From: Calothrix anomala FACHB-343
GTDB taxonomy: Bacteria; Cyanobacteriota; Cyanobacteriia; Cyanobacteriales; Nostocaceae
Assembly (NCBI RefSeq): GCF_014696435.1
Contig: NZ_JACJQG010000048.1
Span: 1 to 64,000, forward strand
Length of the DNA: 64,000 nucleotides
Direction of reading: 5' to 3'
The position numbers and the translations under genes are program-made. Of the stretch, positions 28,173 to 37,774 are shown in pieces (the first letter of the stretch is position 1; the number at the start of each line of letters is the position of its first letter). The notes under the pieces are model-generated. The model did no database searches. It worked only from the letters and a program-made list of their open reading frames with translations, and had not been told where the DNA came from.

Positions 28173-29927
28173 CTAGAAAATCACCACATGCAGTAGTGTA
28201 ACCCCCACATCCAACATCCAAAACCCAAATTTAACTATGGAGTTGGGGGATTTTTTGAAAGCTAACTTTGCAACTCTGGTTTCGGTGTCTACAGCTTGTG
28301 CTAATTCTGTTGTAGTGAGAGACTGCACAAAACTGACACTGAGAGGTTGACTGGAGATAGCTTGAGCATAGGCGGCGTTGAGGTAGGGAGAGTATTGGGA
28401 TGTACCGGCAACGTAGGTTTGAAAGAAAGGTAAACTCAAAGCATTCATGTAGCGACGCGCAACCGCCGGGTTATCGCCAATTACCGGAGAAATATCTCCA
28501 AATAATTCGTTTCCTCTATTCCCATTCCCAATGGTGGAAAAGTGGGTTCCACCGACAAGCATCACTAGATATTTGGATGAATTAGCAAACCAGGAGAAAG
28601 GTAAAATTTGCTCAAATAAAGCTGGTGCAACGGTATCATCACTGCTACCAACCAGCATTACGGGAGTTTGAATGTGGCTCAAACCTGCTTTACCAAAAAT
28701 CGAACTAGTGATTGGGTTAATTGCGATCGCAGCTTTGACTCTCTCATCTCGTAAATTAATTGGCGAGACTGACTGTTGATTTAAGGACAATGCACGACAT
28801 TGCAGCAGTAACGAGATATTCCAAGTATCTTGCAGTATCTCTGGCTGACAATCTTTGCGTAGTTGGGCAAAGTTAATCTCTGCACCAGCTAAAGCTAAAG
28901 CCGTGTAACCACCTAAAGATTGACCTAATACTCCCACTTGTTGCAGATTTAACAAACCTCCAAACCGGGAATCGGATTTATTCGCCTTCTCCAGTTCATT
29001 GAGGATGTATTTTACATCCAATGGCCTGTCGATAAATTCATCTGCTACTGTGCTGCTATTAGCCGTATCATTGCCGGAATGATTGGGGACAACTACAGCA
29101 AATCCATAGGAAGCTAAATGATTGGCGAGATAGCGAAAATTGCTGCTATCCGTACCCAAGCCGTGAGAAATAACAATTACAGGTGCAGGACTTTCGACAT
29201 GGGGAACATATAAATCAGTTAACAATTCCCTCCGCCGTGACAAGTCGGAATAATTTAGGGTGTATTGCTGCACGATAAATTGTCCTTGTTGTCGTAAATC
29301 TGGTAATTGTGAGAAATTTACTGGTTCTTGGGTAGTCGCTTCGAGATAGGACTTTCTGCTAACTTCCGCGATCGCGCGACTGGTTTCACCAATGAGTTGC
29401 TCTAATTCTCCAGCTATCCCCATGCTGTGGACTAAATCAATATTAATGCTGCTAGTGGGATACTTTCGTAACAAATTTAGGAGGGTGAGTCCTCCCGGTT
29501 CCCCAGCAGCAGAAATAAACGCCGATCGCAAAGTTTGATATTCCAGTTGCGGTTGAGGCGATCGCGATTTAATCGCGGTTGCTAACCGTTGGAGAAGAAA
29601 TTCTCCTTGTGGCGTATAGAGAAATTGAGACACCACAACCGGATTTACCTTCACCGGCGTCAATAAAATTCGCCGTAATTCTTGGAATTGTTTTGCAGGT
29701 AGATACTGTTGATAGATAGTTAACTTGTCATCGATTACACCAGTTTGGGCATAGTTTTCCAAAGACGCGATGGGAATCGCTAATTTTATGGCTGAATAAG
29801 AGCCATAAACTTGTTCTGCTGCCAATACAGAATGACTCATTCCAAATATTGGCAGCACTATTGATAGAACCAGCAATAGCAAAATTTTTACCAGGGTGCT
29901 GGCCCAATTACCAAACAAACTAATCAT
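28173..29927 (-). CDS. Secreted alpha/beta hydrolase with N-terminal DUF1400 domain
   Basis: A 584-residue protein. A signal peptide or anchor (about residues 12-37) precedes a DUF1400 segment (SLENYAQTGVIDDKLTIYQQYL), common in cyanobacterial lipase-like proteins. The alpha/beta hydrolase domain starts near residue 240. It has VISHGLGTDSSNFRYLA (oxyanion region), the nucleophile elbow GQSLGG with Ser337, and GGTHFS as the likely catalytic histidine region. It probably acts on lipid or ester substrates in the periplasm; the substrate is not known. The C-terminal end is hydrophobic (KFGFWMLDVGVTLLHVVIF). It resembles platelet-activating-factor acetylhydrolase-type esterases. Confidence 0.85.
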   Translation of the reverse strand: MISLFGNWASTLVKILLLLVLSIVLPIFGMSHSVLAAEQVYGSYSAIKLAIPIASLENYAQTGVIDDKLTIYQQYLPAKQFQELRRILLTPVKVNPVVVSQFLYTPQGEFLLQRLATAIKSRSPQPQLEYQTLRSAFISAAGEPGGLTLLNLLRKYPTSSINIDLVHSMGIAGELEQLIGETSRAIAEVSRKSYLEATTQEPVNFSQLPDLRQQGQFIVQQYTLNYSDLSRRRELLTDLYVPHVESPAPVIVISHGLGTDSSNFRYLANHLASYGFAVVVPNHSGNDTANSSTVADEFIDRPLDVKYILNELEKANKSDSRFGGLLNLQQVGVLGQSLGGYTALALAGAEINFAQLRKDCQPEILQDTWNISLLLQCRALSLNQQSVSPINLRDERVKAAIAINPITSSIFGKAGLSHIQTPVMLVGSSDDTVAPALFEQILPFSWFANSSKYLVMLVGGTHFSTIGNGNRGNELFGDISPVIGDNPAVARRYMNALSLPFFQTYVAGTSQYSPYLNAAYAQAISSQPLSVSFVQSLTTTELAQAVDTETRVAKLAFKKSPNSIVKFGFWMLDVGVTLLHVVIF

Positions 29928-30259
29928 CGCTCAACTGTTTCGGTGATGTTGTTGCACGAGGCGTTGGCTTTGGTAGTTATTTAGACACCCTGGTAAGGTT
30001 ATTTAATATTAATCGCCTCAAGATTATGTATTTTTTATGAGTTTGAATCTCTTTGTTACAATGCCAACAATTAAATGTAACAAGGCCTTACTGATACGCA
30101 AAATATCAATTTAGCAAGAGATTTACTCAAGTGGCTGACGCTTACTGTGAAATCATAACAAAGAAAAAAATACCTTGCCTCAGTATTTCTAATGTAGCTT
30201 TGAATTAATGATTCATCTATTACAATTAATAGCTAGTAAAAACTCTGAAAAATTTGCGA
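29928..30259. other. Spacer with a CTTTGTTACA/TGTAACAAGG inverted repeat
   Basis: 332 bp without a gene. CTTTGTTACA (30051-30060) and TGTAACAAGG (30076-30085) form an inverted repeat around 15 bases. It could be an operator or small hairpin upstream of the hydrolase gene. Confidence 0.4.
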
Positions 30260-31177
30260 TTAATCAGTTTTTACTAAAGCAATTGTTGCCGCACCAGTAA
30301 CAACTAAAACAGCGCCTGTAATTCCTAATAATGTAAACTTTTCTGGTAGCATTAGCCCAGGCGCAATTACAGAGACAGCCCAGACTGCAATTAAAGTCAC
30401 AATCGGCGTTATTGTTAATACGGCACTCACCCTTGATGCTTCCCAATGTGCCAATGATTCTGCAAAAGCACCATAGGCAATGAGAGTATTTAAACCACAA
30501 AAAAGTAATGTGTAGAAATGCAAATTACTCAGCGTTAAAACGGCTTGCGCTTTACAAAAAGGTGTGAATAAAAAAGCACATCCACCGTAGACAATGAGCA
30601 TAATTTGTGCAGAAGATAACGATTGTAATAACTGTTTCTGCGCCAAAGCATAAACCGCCCATGCAGCTGCACCTAAGACAATTAAGCCACTACCATAAAG
30701 ATATTTGTTGTGAGATGTAATTAAATTGGTAAGTTGCTCATGGAAAAACAAAACATAACCAATCGTGAATATACTTACTCCTAGCCATTGATAAATCTGA
30801 TAGCGTTCTTTAAAAATTACTAAACCGCCTAAACTTAAAAAAATTGAAGAAAATTGAATAATTACTTGCGCATTTGCAGGTGATGTGAGTGCTAAACCTT
30901 GCAAAAACAAAAAATAATTCAGCGCTAAAAAAATTGTCGCGATCGCTAATAATAGCCCAGAAGCAGAACGCAGTTGTGCTAAAGTTGGTAACTTTCCCTG
31001 AAACCCTAAATATATAGCCAGCAAACTGAACGCCACCAAAAACCGAAACCAAATTACTGTATAGACATCAAGTGCTTGGAGTGCGACAGTAAGTGCGATC
31101 GGTAGAATTCCCCACAAAAACACTGTTAACAGTGATAAAGCTAGCCCTAACTGCCAGCGACCAGAACTTTGATGCAT
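30260..31177 (-). CDS. DMT-family transporter (EamA domains)
   Basis: A 305-residue membrane protein with ten predicted helices in two EamA repeats (LGLALSLLTVFLWGILPIAL at the start, ITPIVTLIAVWAVSVIAPG in the second half). Drug/metabolite transporters export or import small metabolites such as amino acids; the substrate is unknown. I use the Met before HQSSGRWQL: an upstream in-frame extension of 53 codons is read through heptamer repeats (PMPNAQCPMP) and is not credible. A STRR block of TTGGGCA units lies directly upstream. Confidence 0.88.
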   Translation of the reverse strand: MHQSSGRWQLGLALSLLTVFLWGILPIALTVALQALDVYTVIWFRFLVAFSLLAIYLGFQGKLPTLAQLRSASGLLLAIATIFLALNYFLFLQGLALTSPANAQVIIQFSSIFLSLGGLVIFKERYQIYQWLGVSIFTIGYVLFFHEQLTNLITSHNKYLYGSGLIVLGAAAWAVYALAQKQLLQSLSSAQIMLIVYGGCAFLFTPFCKAQAVLTLSNLHFYTLLFCGLNTLIAYGAFAESLAHWEASRVSAVLTITPIVTLIAVWAVSVIAPGLMLPEKFTLLGITGAVLVVTGAATIALVKTD

Positions 31178-31702
31178 AGTTAAGCTAAAGATAAAATTAT
31201 AGGTTTTATCTAGCTGAAAAATGGGCATTGGGCATTGGGCATTGGGCATGGGAAGAGAGATTTTCATGTTTGGTTGTGGAGTTTTCCCATGAGGGACTAG
31301 CTTAAAAATAGGGACTAGGGAAAAATATTCTCTCAATCATCAAAATCTCTTATATTCTCTGCGCCTCTGCGTCCTCTGCGGTTCAAAAATAATTTATACC
31401 AATTTAAAAAAGGAATGCGACAGTAGGGGCATGGCATTGCCATGACCTCTAGAATGTACTAATCTGTCGCCAATACTATTTGAATTGGTATTATTTAACC
31501 ACAGAGAACACAGAGAACACAGAGATAATACCCAGCAAAAACCTTATATGCTAGTTAATACTCACCACATATAAGGCTAGAAGGCAGAAGTAAGGACTGA
31601 CTACAATTTTTGAGCAATTTCTTACAAGTTGTAAATGACATGGAATAAATTCCATTAACAAAAATTAGTATAAAAAATACTTATCTCTAATCAATAATAA
31701 AT
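31178..31702. other. Spacer between divergent DMT transporter and CHASE2 kinase genes
   Basis: Contains TTGGGCA heptamers (31222-31250), a TCTCTGCGCCTCTGCGTCCT repeat, the MITE at 31395-31492, and ACAGAGAACACAGAGAACAC units. No gene. Promoters are expected at either end but I cannot define them. Confidence 0.6.
31395..31492. mobile_element. GGCATGGCAGTGCC-family MITE, best-preserved ends
   Basis: The terminal inverted repeats ATACCAATTTAAA and TTTGAATTGGTAT flank inner arms GCGACAG/CTGTCGC and the palindromic core GGGGCATGGCATTGCCATGAC. It is the clearest copy for defining the limits of this family. Confidence 0.7.
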
Positions 31703-33898
31703 ATGTTTGTAAATTTCAAAAATTTATTCACACAGCCAGCGCTAATTTCTAGCGCAGTCATCACACTTTTACTGCTAGGAATTCAAAAAATTGGAGTTTT
31801 AGAACCGCTAGAACTGAAAATCTACGACCAAATGATGCAAATGCGCAGCGATCCTGGGGAAGATCCGCGTTTATTAATTGTCGCTGTTGGTGAAAAAGAC
31901 CTACAAAAATGGAACTGGCCGCTTTCTAGTCAAATATTAGACCAAGCACTAGGTAAACTTGAGGAATATGAACCACGCGCCATTGGTCTAGATATTTTCC
32001 GCGACTTACCTGTAGAACCAGGTCACGAAAAATTACTTCAACGCCTACAAGAAAGCGATATTATCGTTCCTGTCTGCAAACATTCAGACACCTCAAGTTC
32101 TGGAAATCCCGGAACGCCACCCCCCACAGGAGTAGAAGCCGAAAGAGTTGGATTTAGCGATGTTGTCGAAGATACCGATGGCGTCATTCGCCGCAATCTT
32201 TTATCTGTAAGTACAGATGCAAGCGATCCTTGTCAAAGCGTATCTTCTTTAAGTTTACAATTAGCGCTGAAATATCTGGCAGTAGGAGGAATTCAGCCAG
32301 AATTTACCCCGAACCGAGAACTAAAACTACGTGATATTGTTTTTAAACCTTTACAACCTCACGTTGGTGGTTATAAAAAAGCAGATACCAATGGCTATCA
32401 AATTCTGCTTAATTATCGTTCTTCCCGCGCAATTGCCAAACAGGTAACAATTACAGAACTGCTAGAAAATCAAGTAAAACCAGAATTAGTCAAAGACCGC
32501 ATCGTCTTAATTGGTTCCACTGCACCTAGTTTAAATGATATTTTCAATACACCATACACTAGTGGCAGGTCAGATATTTCTGGCAAAATGTCAGGAGTAG
32601 AAATTCATGCTCACAGCGTCAGTCAAATTTTGAGCGTCGTTCTCAACAAACAGCCGTTATTTTGGTTTTTACCTGGTTGGGGAGAAGTTTTCTGGATTTG
32701 GGGATGGACTTTAATCGGTGGGTTAATCGCTTGGCGCATTCAGCATCCGCTAGGCTTAGGATTAGCAACAGGAACAACTCTGTTAGTCTTATTTGGCAGC
32801 AATTTTGCGATTTTTACCCAAGCTGGTTGGTTTCCTGTCGTATCTCCTAGTTTGGGGTTAATCTTGGCAACTGGTAGCGTTTTAGCATATATCGCCTATC
32901 AAACTAAGCAACAGCAAGCAATCATCTTGCAACGAGTACAAGAGCAAAAAGAATTAATTGCCCAATTGCAAGCTCTAACAACAAATAATCAGTACAATAC
33001 ACAACAACCAACAACACTTGCCAATACTGTATATGCACAAACTCAAGAATTAGCGCCAAGTATTGTCCTGAATAAGCGTTATAAAATTGTCAATAATTTA
33101 GGTGCTGGTGGCTTTAGCTATACTTATTTAGCAGAAGATATCAAGCGTCCTGGTAATCCGCAATGTGTGGTGAAACAGTTACATCCTGCTAACCAAGAGG
33201 CAGAATATTTAACTATCCTGGGACGTTTATTTAAGACAGAAGCTGAAATTTTAGAAGTTTTAGGTAAACATCCACAAATACCATATCTATTAGCTTTCTT
33301 AGAAGAAAATCAGCAGTTCTATATAGTACAAGAATTTATTTCTGGGAATCCGCTTTCTGATGAACTCACCCCCGGTAAGCGATTTTCACAAGCTGAAGTT
33401 ATAGCCATCCTCAAAGAAATTTTGCAAGTGCTGGTATTTATCCACGGTTACGGCGTGATTCATCGGGATCTCAAACCGAGTAATTTAATTAGGCGCAAAG
33501 CTGATGGCAAAATTGTTTTAATTGACTTTGGTGCAGTCAAGCAGATTCAACCCCAAGAACAAGATAGCCAAACTATCGCCATTGGTACTCCTGGTTTTGC
33601 ACCCGCAGAACAAATGAGCGGTCAACCAACAATGAATAGTGATATTTATGCATTAGGGATGATTGCTATTCAAGCTTTAACTGGTATATATCCTAAAGTA
33701 TTTCGCAGAGATGTGAATTCAGGTACAGTCATTATCCAAGTTGAATCTCAAACTGGCGAGCAAGTTTGGCAGTATTGGTGGGAAATAGCAGAAACTACCA
33801 AAGATTTTGCCAAAGTTCTAGATAAAATGGTACACATGGACTTTACACAAAGATATCAGTCAGCCAGCGAAGTTTTGAATAATTTGGAAAGTTTGTAG
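31703..33898 (+). CDS. CHASE2-domain serine/threonine protein kinase
   Basis: A 731-residue membrane sensor kinase. An N-terminal helix (about 12-32) is followed by an extracytoplasmic CHASE2 domain (LLIVAVGEKDLQKWNWPLSS, RAIGLDIFRDLP). Three transmembrane helices lie at about 315-400. A short coiled segment leads to a Hanks-type kinase domain (about 457-731). The glycine loop GAGGFSYTY, lysine in VVKQL, HRDLKPSNL (587 onward), DFGAVKQ (608 onward) and GTPGFAPAEQ are intact, so it should be active. Ligand and targets are unknown. CHASE2-kinase fusions are common in filamentous cyanobacteria. Confidence 0.93.
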   Translation: MFVNFKNLFTQPALISSAVITLLLLGIQKIGVLEPLELKIYDQMMQMRSDPGEDPRLLIVAVGEKDLQKWNWPLSSQILDQALGKLEEYEPRAIGLDIFRDLPVEPGHEKLLQRLQESDIIVPVCKHSDTSSSGNPGTPPPTGVEAERVGFSDVVEDTDGVIRRNLLSVSTDASDPCQSVSSLSLQLALKYLAVGGIQPEFTPNRELKLRDIVFKPLQPHVGGYKKADTNGYQILLNYRSSRAIAKQVTITELLENQVKPELVKDRIVLIGSTAPSLNDIFNTPYTSGRSDISGKMSGVEIHAHSVSQILSVVLNKQPLFWFLPGWGEVFWIWGWTLIGGLIAWRIQHPLGLGLATGTTLLVLFGSNFAIFTQAGWFPVVSPSLGLILATGSVLAYIAYQTKQQQAIILQRVQEQKELIAQLQALTTNNQYNTQQPTTLANTVYAQTQELAPSIVLNKRYKIVNNLGAGGFSYTYLAEDIKRPGNPQCVVKQLHPANQEAEYLTILGRLFKTEAEILEVLGKHPQIPYLLAFLEENQQFYIVQEFISGNPLSDELTPGKRFSQAEVIAILKEILQVLVFIHGYGVIHRDLKPSNLIRRKADGKIVLIDFGAVKQIQPQEQDSQTIAIGTPGFAPAEQMSGQPTMNSDIYALGMIAIQALTGIYPKVFRRDVNSGTVIIQVESQTGEQVWQYWWEIAETTKDFAKVLDKMVHMDFTQRYQSASEVLNNLESL

Positions 33899-33900
33899 AG

Positions 33901-34035
33901 TTGGGCATTGGGCATTGGGCATTGGGCATGGGAGTATAATTTTGGGGAAACTCTATACTCAGCTAATACGCATCTAAATTGCATAACTACTCATAGTGAC
34001 AGTCAACCGTCAACAGTCAACCGTCAACCGTCAAA
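33901..34035. repeat. TTGGGCA and GTCAACC heptamer blocks
   Basis: Four TTGGGCA/TTGGGCAT units directly follow the kinase stop, and a second array of CAGTCAAC/CCGTCAAC heptamers lies at 34000-34035. They fill the space between two convergent genes. Confidence 0.8.
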
Positions 34036-34040
34036 TCAAA

Positions 34041-35237
34041 TCACAACTCCCTCAGTGCTTTCGCCAAATATACATACTGTTCCAGGGTATTGTAAATTTG
34101 TGCTGATATCCGCAGCAATAATTTTGGCGATTCATGCCAAGGTACTATTTGTGCTTGAATACCAAATTTATCAAATAATTCATCATGTACGGTCATAAAA
34201 TGGCGGTTTTCTAATGCACCCAACATTGGTATAACTGCCATAGAACCAATCATTTCTTCCGGACAAGGCGGTAAAACTTCTAAAGCTTGACAGAGTAACT
34301 GTCTGGCTTCTAACACTAGCTGATGATTTCGCTGTCTTAACTCATTCCAACCGCCGGGTAGCAATGAACCCATAAAAGCGATCGCATCCGGGACGCACAT
34401 ATACGCGGTAGGATCGTCTGTACCCGTCCAATCGAATTCTAATTGAAAGCGGCTTTTATCGGTTCTCGGTGAATTTGCACCGTGGCTAATTGTCAACGGA
34501 CGAATCTGAGACTGTCTATCTCGTCGCACATACAAAAATGCGGCTCCCTTCGGCGCACATAGCCATTTATGGCAATTCCCAGTGTAATAAGTTGCGCCAA
34601 TTTCTCGCAAATTTAGCGATATCATTCCCGGAGCATGAGCGCCATCTATGAGAGTATCTATCCCAAGCTGCTGTAATTCTTGCACTAATTGCTGAATCGG
34701 GAAAATTAACCCAGTTTGGCTAGTAACATGATCTAACAGCGCTAATCGCGTATTTGGTGAAATTCGCTCCATGACTGCTGCAATTACTTGCTGTGGCGAT
34801 TCAATGGGAAAGGGAATCTTGGCTATAACTACCCGCGCACCTGTACGACTAGCGATAAAATCTAGGGCATTACGGCAAGCGTTATACTCGTGGTTAGTGG
34901 TGAGAATTTCGTCGTTGCTAGAAAATGTGAGAGAGCGCAATACAGAATTCACACCAGTGGTGGCATTATTTACAAATACCAAATCTTCACTATCTGCACC
35001 AACAAATTCTGCTAGTTGATTTCTCGCATTATCTATTAGTGGTTCCCATTCTCTCCCAAAAAAACGTAATGGTTCTTGTTCAAGTTGCGATCGCAATTTT
35101 TGCTGAACTGCTAACACCGCTTTCGGACAAGCACCAAAAGACCCATGATTTAAAAATGTAATCTCTGGATCGAGAGTCCACAGATCCCGAAAATGAGAAT
35201 GATGAAGTTTGAAATTTGCTTTTTCATCCTTCATCAT
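34041..35237 (-). CDS. Class V aminotransferase (isopenicillin-N epimerase-like, PLP-dependent)
   Basis: A 398-residue PLP enzyme. FLNHGSFGACPKAVL at the N-terminus is typical of the isopenicillin-N epimerase-like group. The cofactor aspartate lies in LIDGAHAPGM and the Schiff-base lysine in GNCHKWLCAPKG. The reaction could be racemisation, cysteine desulfuration or transamination of an unknown amino acid; no biosynthetic cluster lies around it. Despite the name, these cyanobacterial proteins are not known to make beta-lactams. The start is the double Met close to the tRNA-Asn gene, 20 bp upstream. Confidence 0.85.
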   Translation of the reverse strand: MMKDEKANFKLHHSHFRDLWTLDPEITFLNHGSFGACPKAVLAVQQKLRSQLEQEPLRFFGREWEPLIDNARNQLAEFVGADSEDLVFVNNATTGVNSVLRSLTFSSNDEILTTNHEYNACRNALDFIASRTGARVVIAKIPFPIESPQQVIAAVMERISPNTRLALLDHVTSQTGLIFPIQQLVQELQQLGIDTLIDGAHAPGMISLNLREIGATYYTGNCHKWLCAPKGAAFLYVRRDRQSQIRPLTISHGANSPRTDKSRFQLEFDWTGTDDPTAYMCVPDAIAFMGSLLPGGWNELRQRNHQLVLEARQLLCQALEVLPPCPEEMIGSMAVIPMLGALENRHFMTVHDELFDKFGIQAQIVPWHESPKLLLRISAQIYNTLEQYVYLAKALREL

Positions 35238-35257
35238 TCACCTTTTATCCTTTTAAA

Positions 35258-35329
<72 letters not shown>

Positions 35330-35481
35330 TTGCTCACGATTTATAATAGTAAAGTAATAAATAGGTTTTGGCAAGTACCGCAGCCAAATTTTTTTTAAAT
35401 TCTCAACTCGATAGCTGAAGTTATTGATTTTGGCTGGCAAACACAGATTCTGGATTTAGAGCAGAGACCATCTAGCAAGCC

Positions 35482-36033
35482 CTATTTCAAGCCCATCCGC
35501 AATTCAGCTAAACGCTCGCGAGATTTGGCATCTATAGAATTAGCTAAAAACCTGCTATTAGATTTTTTGCGTGATTGATACTTATGTCGCATCCGACAAA
35601 CTGTCATTTCCACCTCGCCACAGAGTTGTTGTGCAGACAACCATTCAGCACCATACCCCTGTACCATCAATTGCTGTGCCCTATCTGAGGTGGCGACAAT
35701 CACGCGCGAAATCCGCGATTGTGCTATTTCGTAGCGTAAAGAAGCACAAAGTTTTTCGATGTATGTATCTGCTGTTTGCCCAAAATCAGTGTAATGAACT
35801 GATAAAAGCTCTGTAATAATCTCTTTGTTACTAGAAGCGTTTTGATATTGGGCATCAAAAACGATTTGGGTGTCGTAACCTTGAAACGAGCTATAACTAG
35901 TCATCGTTTCCACTAATTCTCCCCGTGCTGCTTCTAGTCCAGCACTATCACGGGTTCTCTTGAGACAAGACCAAGCACCAATTATATTGTAGCCGTCTAC
36001 TAATAAAACGGCTGGGGATGAGGGACGAGACAT
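35482..36033 (-). CDS. NYN-domain (YacP/Rae1-like) putative ribonuclease
   Basis: A 183-residue protein with the PIN-like NYN fold. LLVDGYNIIGAW provides the first acidic residue, VFDAQYQN the second, and TDFGQTADTYIEKL and ATSDRAQQ the others. YacP (Rae1) of Bacillus cleaves mRNA on the ribosome, so a cytoplasmic RNA-decay role is likely. The basic tail (HKYQSRKKSNSRFL) may bind RNA. It is monocistronic. Confidence 0.87.
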   Translation of the reverse strand: MSRPSSPAVLLVDGYNIIGAWSCLKRTRDSAGLEAARGELVETMTSYSSFQGYDTQIVFDAQYQNASSNKEIITELLSVHYTDFGQTADTYIEKLCASLRYEIAQSRISRVIVATSDRAQQLMVQGYGAEWLSAQQLCGEVEMTVCRMRHKYQSRKKSNSRFLANSIDAKSRERLAELRMGLK

Positions 36034-36394
36034 GGTTTTTAATCACAGTTATATAGAGTTGGCAAAATTCGTTCATAACTCTATATAGTACTTGAAGCAT
36101 TGCTTGTAACACTATGTTACAGAAATCTAAAGTTGTGGGATTGAATTATCTAAAAACTGGAAAAGCGCCTTTTGTCGGCGCTTTTGAGTTGTTTAAATTG
36201 TTGGTGTTGAATTATGAGTTTTCGACAAAGAACTAGGCTGCTAGGCAATTTCCGGGTTTCATGTTGGCAAATTACAACTGGCGAAAATGTGCAATTTGGA
36301 CATGAATGAGTCTTGTCAAAAAATAGAGATTTTTCCCGAAATGCAGAAGTTCACACCTTCAGCTAACACAAAATGCAGCGAAGGTTTGGGTAGT
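36034..36394. terminator. Spacer with strong hairpin AAAAGCGCC...GGCGCTTTT
   Basis: A 9-bp perfect stem (AAAAGCGCC / GGCGCTTTT) around TTTTGTC lies at 36161-36185. It has A-runs on one side and T-runs on the other, so it can stop transcription from both directions. The rest of the spacer has no gene. It separates the ECF ATPase gene from the NYN gene. Confidence 0.65.
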
Positions 36395-37072
36395 TTATGA
36401 AGCGGCTTTGTCTACTTCCATTAACCGTTGTTTTAGGCGTAGTGGTTCACCTCGATCTACTAAAGAACCATTGTCTAATAAAAAAGCTCCGTCACAATAA
36501 TTCAACTCATCAAGGCGATGGGTTACCCACAAAGCCGTGATTCCCCGCGTTTTGACCAAGCGATGCACGCTAGCAACTAAATCCAGTTGACTATCGGGAT
36601 CTAATAAAGCAGTGGGTTCATCTAATAACAGGATTTCACATTGGCGAGCGATCGCACCAGCAATTGCTACCCGTTGTTTCTGTCCTCCACTCAAAGCATA
36701 GATAGGACGGCGTTGCAGCGATTGTAAATTAACTGCACCTAAAGCCTCCTCTACTCTGGCTCTGACTGTAGCAGGCGGTAATTTTTCTTCCACTAATCCA
36801 AAAGCCACATCTGCACCAACTGTTGGCATTACCAATTGATGATCGGGATTTTGGAACACAAAGCCAACGGGATGCAACACCCGAATTTCGCCCGAAGTGG
36901 GAGCTAATAATCCTGCTAACAATCTGAGTAATGTTGATTTCCCGCTACCATTAGTACCCAAAAGCATCCAAAATTCGCCTCTAGGCACTTCTAAAGAGCA
37001 AGATTTAATGGCTTTTGCACCACTAGGCCAATTGAACTGTAGATCGCGAACCGCAATACCCACTTCCGCCAT
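36395..37072 (-). CDS. ECF-type ABC transporter ATP-binding protein
   Basis: A 225-residue ATPase. Walker A is GTNGSGKST, the Q-loop is VFQNPDHQLVMPTV (a pattern characteristic of EcfA/CbiO ATPases), the signature is LSGGQKQR, Walker B is LLLDEPTALLDPDS and the H-loop is WVTHRLDEL. These ATPases drive energy-coupling-factor importers of vitamins or metals. No EcfT or S component is adjacent, and plants and cyanobacteria have such solitary members of unclear role. It follows a UPF0367 gene by 13 bp on the same strand, so the two probably form an operon. Confidence 0.88.
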   Translation of the reverse strand: MAEVGIAVRDLQFNWPSGAKAIKSCSLEVPRGEFWMLLGTNGSGKSTLLRLLAGLLAPTSGEIRVLHPVGFVFQNPDHQLVMPTVGADVAFGLVEEKLPPATVRARVEEALGAVNLQSLQRRPIYALSGGQKQRVAIAGAIARQCEILLLDEPTALLDPDSQLDLVASVHRLVKTRGITALWVTHRLDELNYCDGAFLLDNGSLVDRGEPLRLKQRLMEVDKAAS

Positions 37073-37085
37073 TTATCTCACCTGC

Positions 37086-37358
37086 TCACTCACTAGTTAG
37101 AGCCACAAAACCTGGTGGTCTACCACTACTAGTGGTGACACCATCTTTCTGAAGAATCTGCACCCCAGAAATTTCACTAGCACGAACAGCAATTTTCTTC
37201 TCTGTTTTGCCCTCACATATTAGTTCCACAATGTCAGGGTTACCAGACCGCATCGCTGCCAAAATTAACTGGTAAACAGCCTCAGCATCCTCTGCTGACT
37301 TACGTTGCACTGATAATGGATAAGCAGTGTTTCTGACGGTTAAGTCGATGGTAAACAT
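37086..37358 (-). CDS. UPF0367 family protein
   Basis: A 90-residue conserved cyanobacterial protein. TIDLTVRNTAYPLSVQRKSA, the IRSGNP-like MRSGNPDIVELICEG segment, and the glycine-rich end SSGRPPGF match the UPF0367 family. The function is unknown. Members are small, soluble and widespread in cyanobacteria and some plastids. Here it lies 13 bp upstream of an ECF-type ATPase gene. Confidence 0.85.
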   Translation of the reverse strand: MFTIDLTVRNTAYPLSVQRKSAEDAEAVYQLILAAMRSGNPDIVELICEGKTEKKIAVRASEISGVQILQKDGVTTSSGRPPGFVALTSE

Positions 37359-37774
37359 TTAGCATTAAACAATTTAACTGTAGGACTCATTCTAGCGCTA
37401 GCTGTCAGGATACTGGTGTAGAGTCCAAAGTCAATAGTCAATGGTCAATAGAGACGCGATTAATCGCGTCTGTACAATTGTCAATTGTCAGTGGTCAGAG
37501 ACGCGATAACCCTTATCTGTACAGTTGTTTAGTTGTCCCCCTGGCTCCAATGCCCAATGCCCCATGCCCAATGCCCGATACGAATTGTTAAAAAAAATTA
37601 AATTTAACCTAGAAAAATTAGAGATTTGCACTTAATATGATTAGAGTCAGTAAAAAATTGTAAACTGGATTGACAACCCAGTAAACTTTCTGTCTATGGA
37701 AAGCTAAAGAATAATAGCGATCTATAATACAGAAGTAAAAACCTGTACTTATAAATTTTTGGAGATTTCCTCTA
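37359..37774. other. psbD upstream region with STRR and GACGCGAT palindrome
   Basis: Holds GTCAATA heptamers (37430-37450), the palindrome GACGCGATTAATCGCGTC (37452-37469), and CCCCATG/CCCAATG heptamers (37548-37578). About 190 bp of AT-rich promoter region precedes psbD. Confidence 0.65.
37723..37728 (+). promoter_or_regulatory. Candidate psbD -10 box (TATAAT)
   Basis: TATAAT lies 47 bp before the psbD ATG. No clear TTGACA sits at 17 bp; a TTGACA at 37670-37675 is too far upstream for this box. GGAG at 37762 is the ribosome binding site. Confidence 0.4.

Noticed and set aside
31178-31336. 53-codon N-terminal extension of the DMT transporter
   Set aside because: The extension is translated heptamer repeat (PMPNAQCPMP) and lies before a hydrophobic start typical of the family.
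34041-35237. Beta-lactam biosynthesis enzyme, from resemblance to isopenicillin-N epimerase
   Set aside because: The name reflects general class V aminotransferase similarity; no beta-lactam genes are present.
36395-37358. Complete ECF vitamin importer
   Set aside because: Only the ATPase and a UPF0367 protein are present; no membrane T or S component lies within reach.
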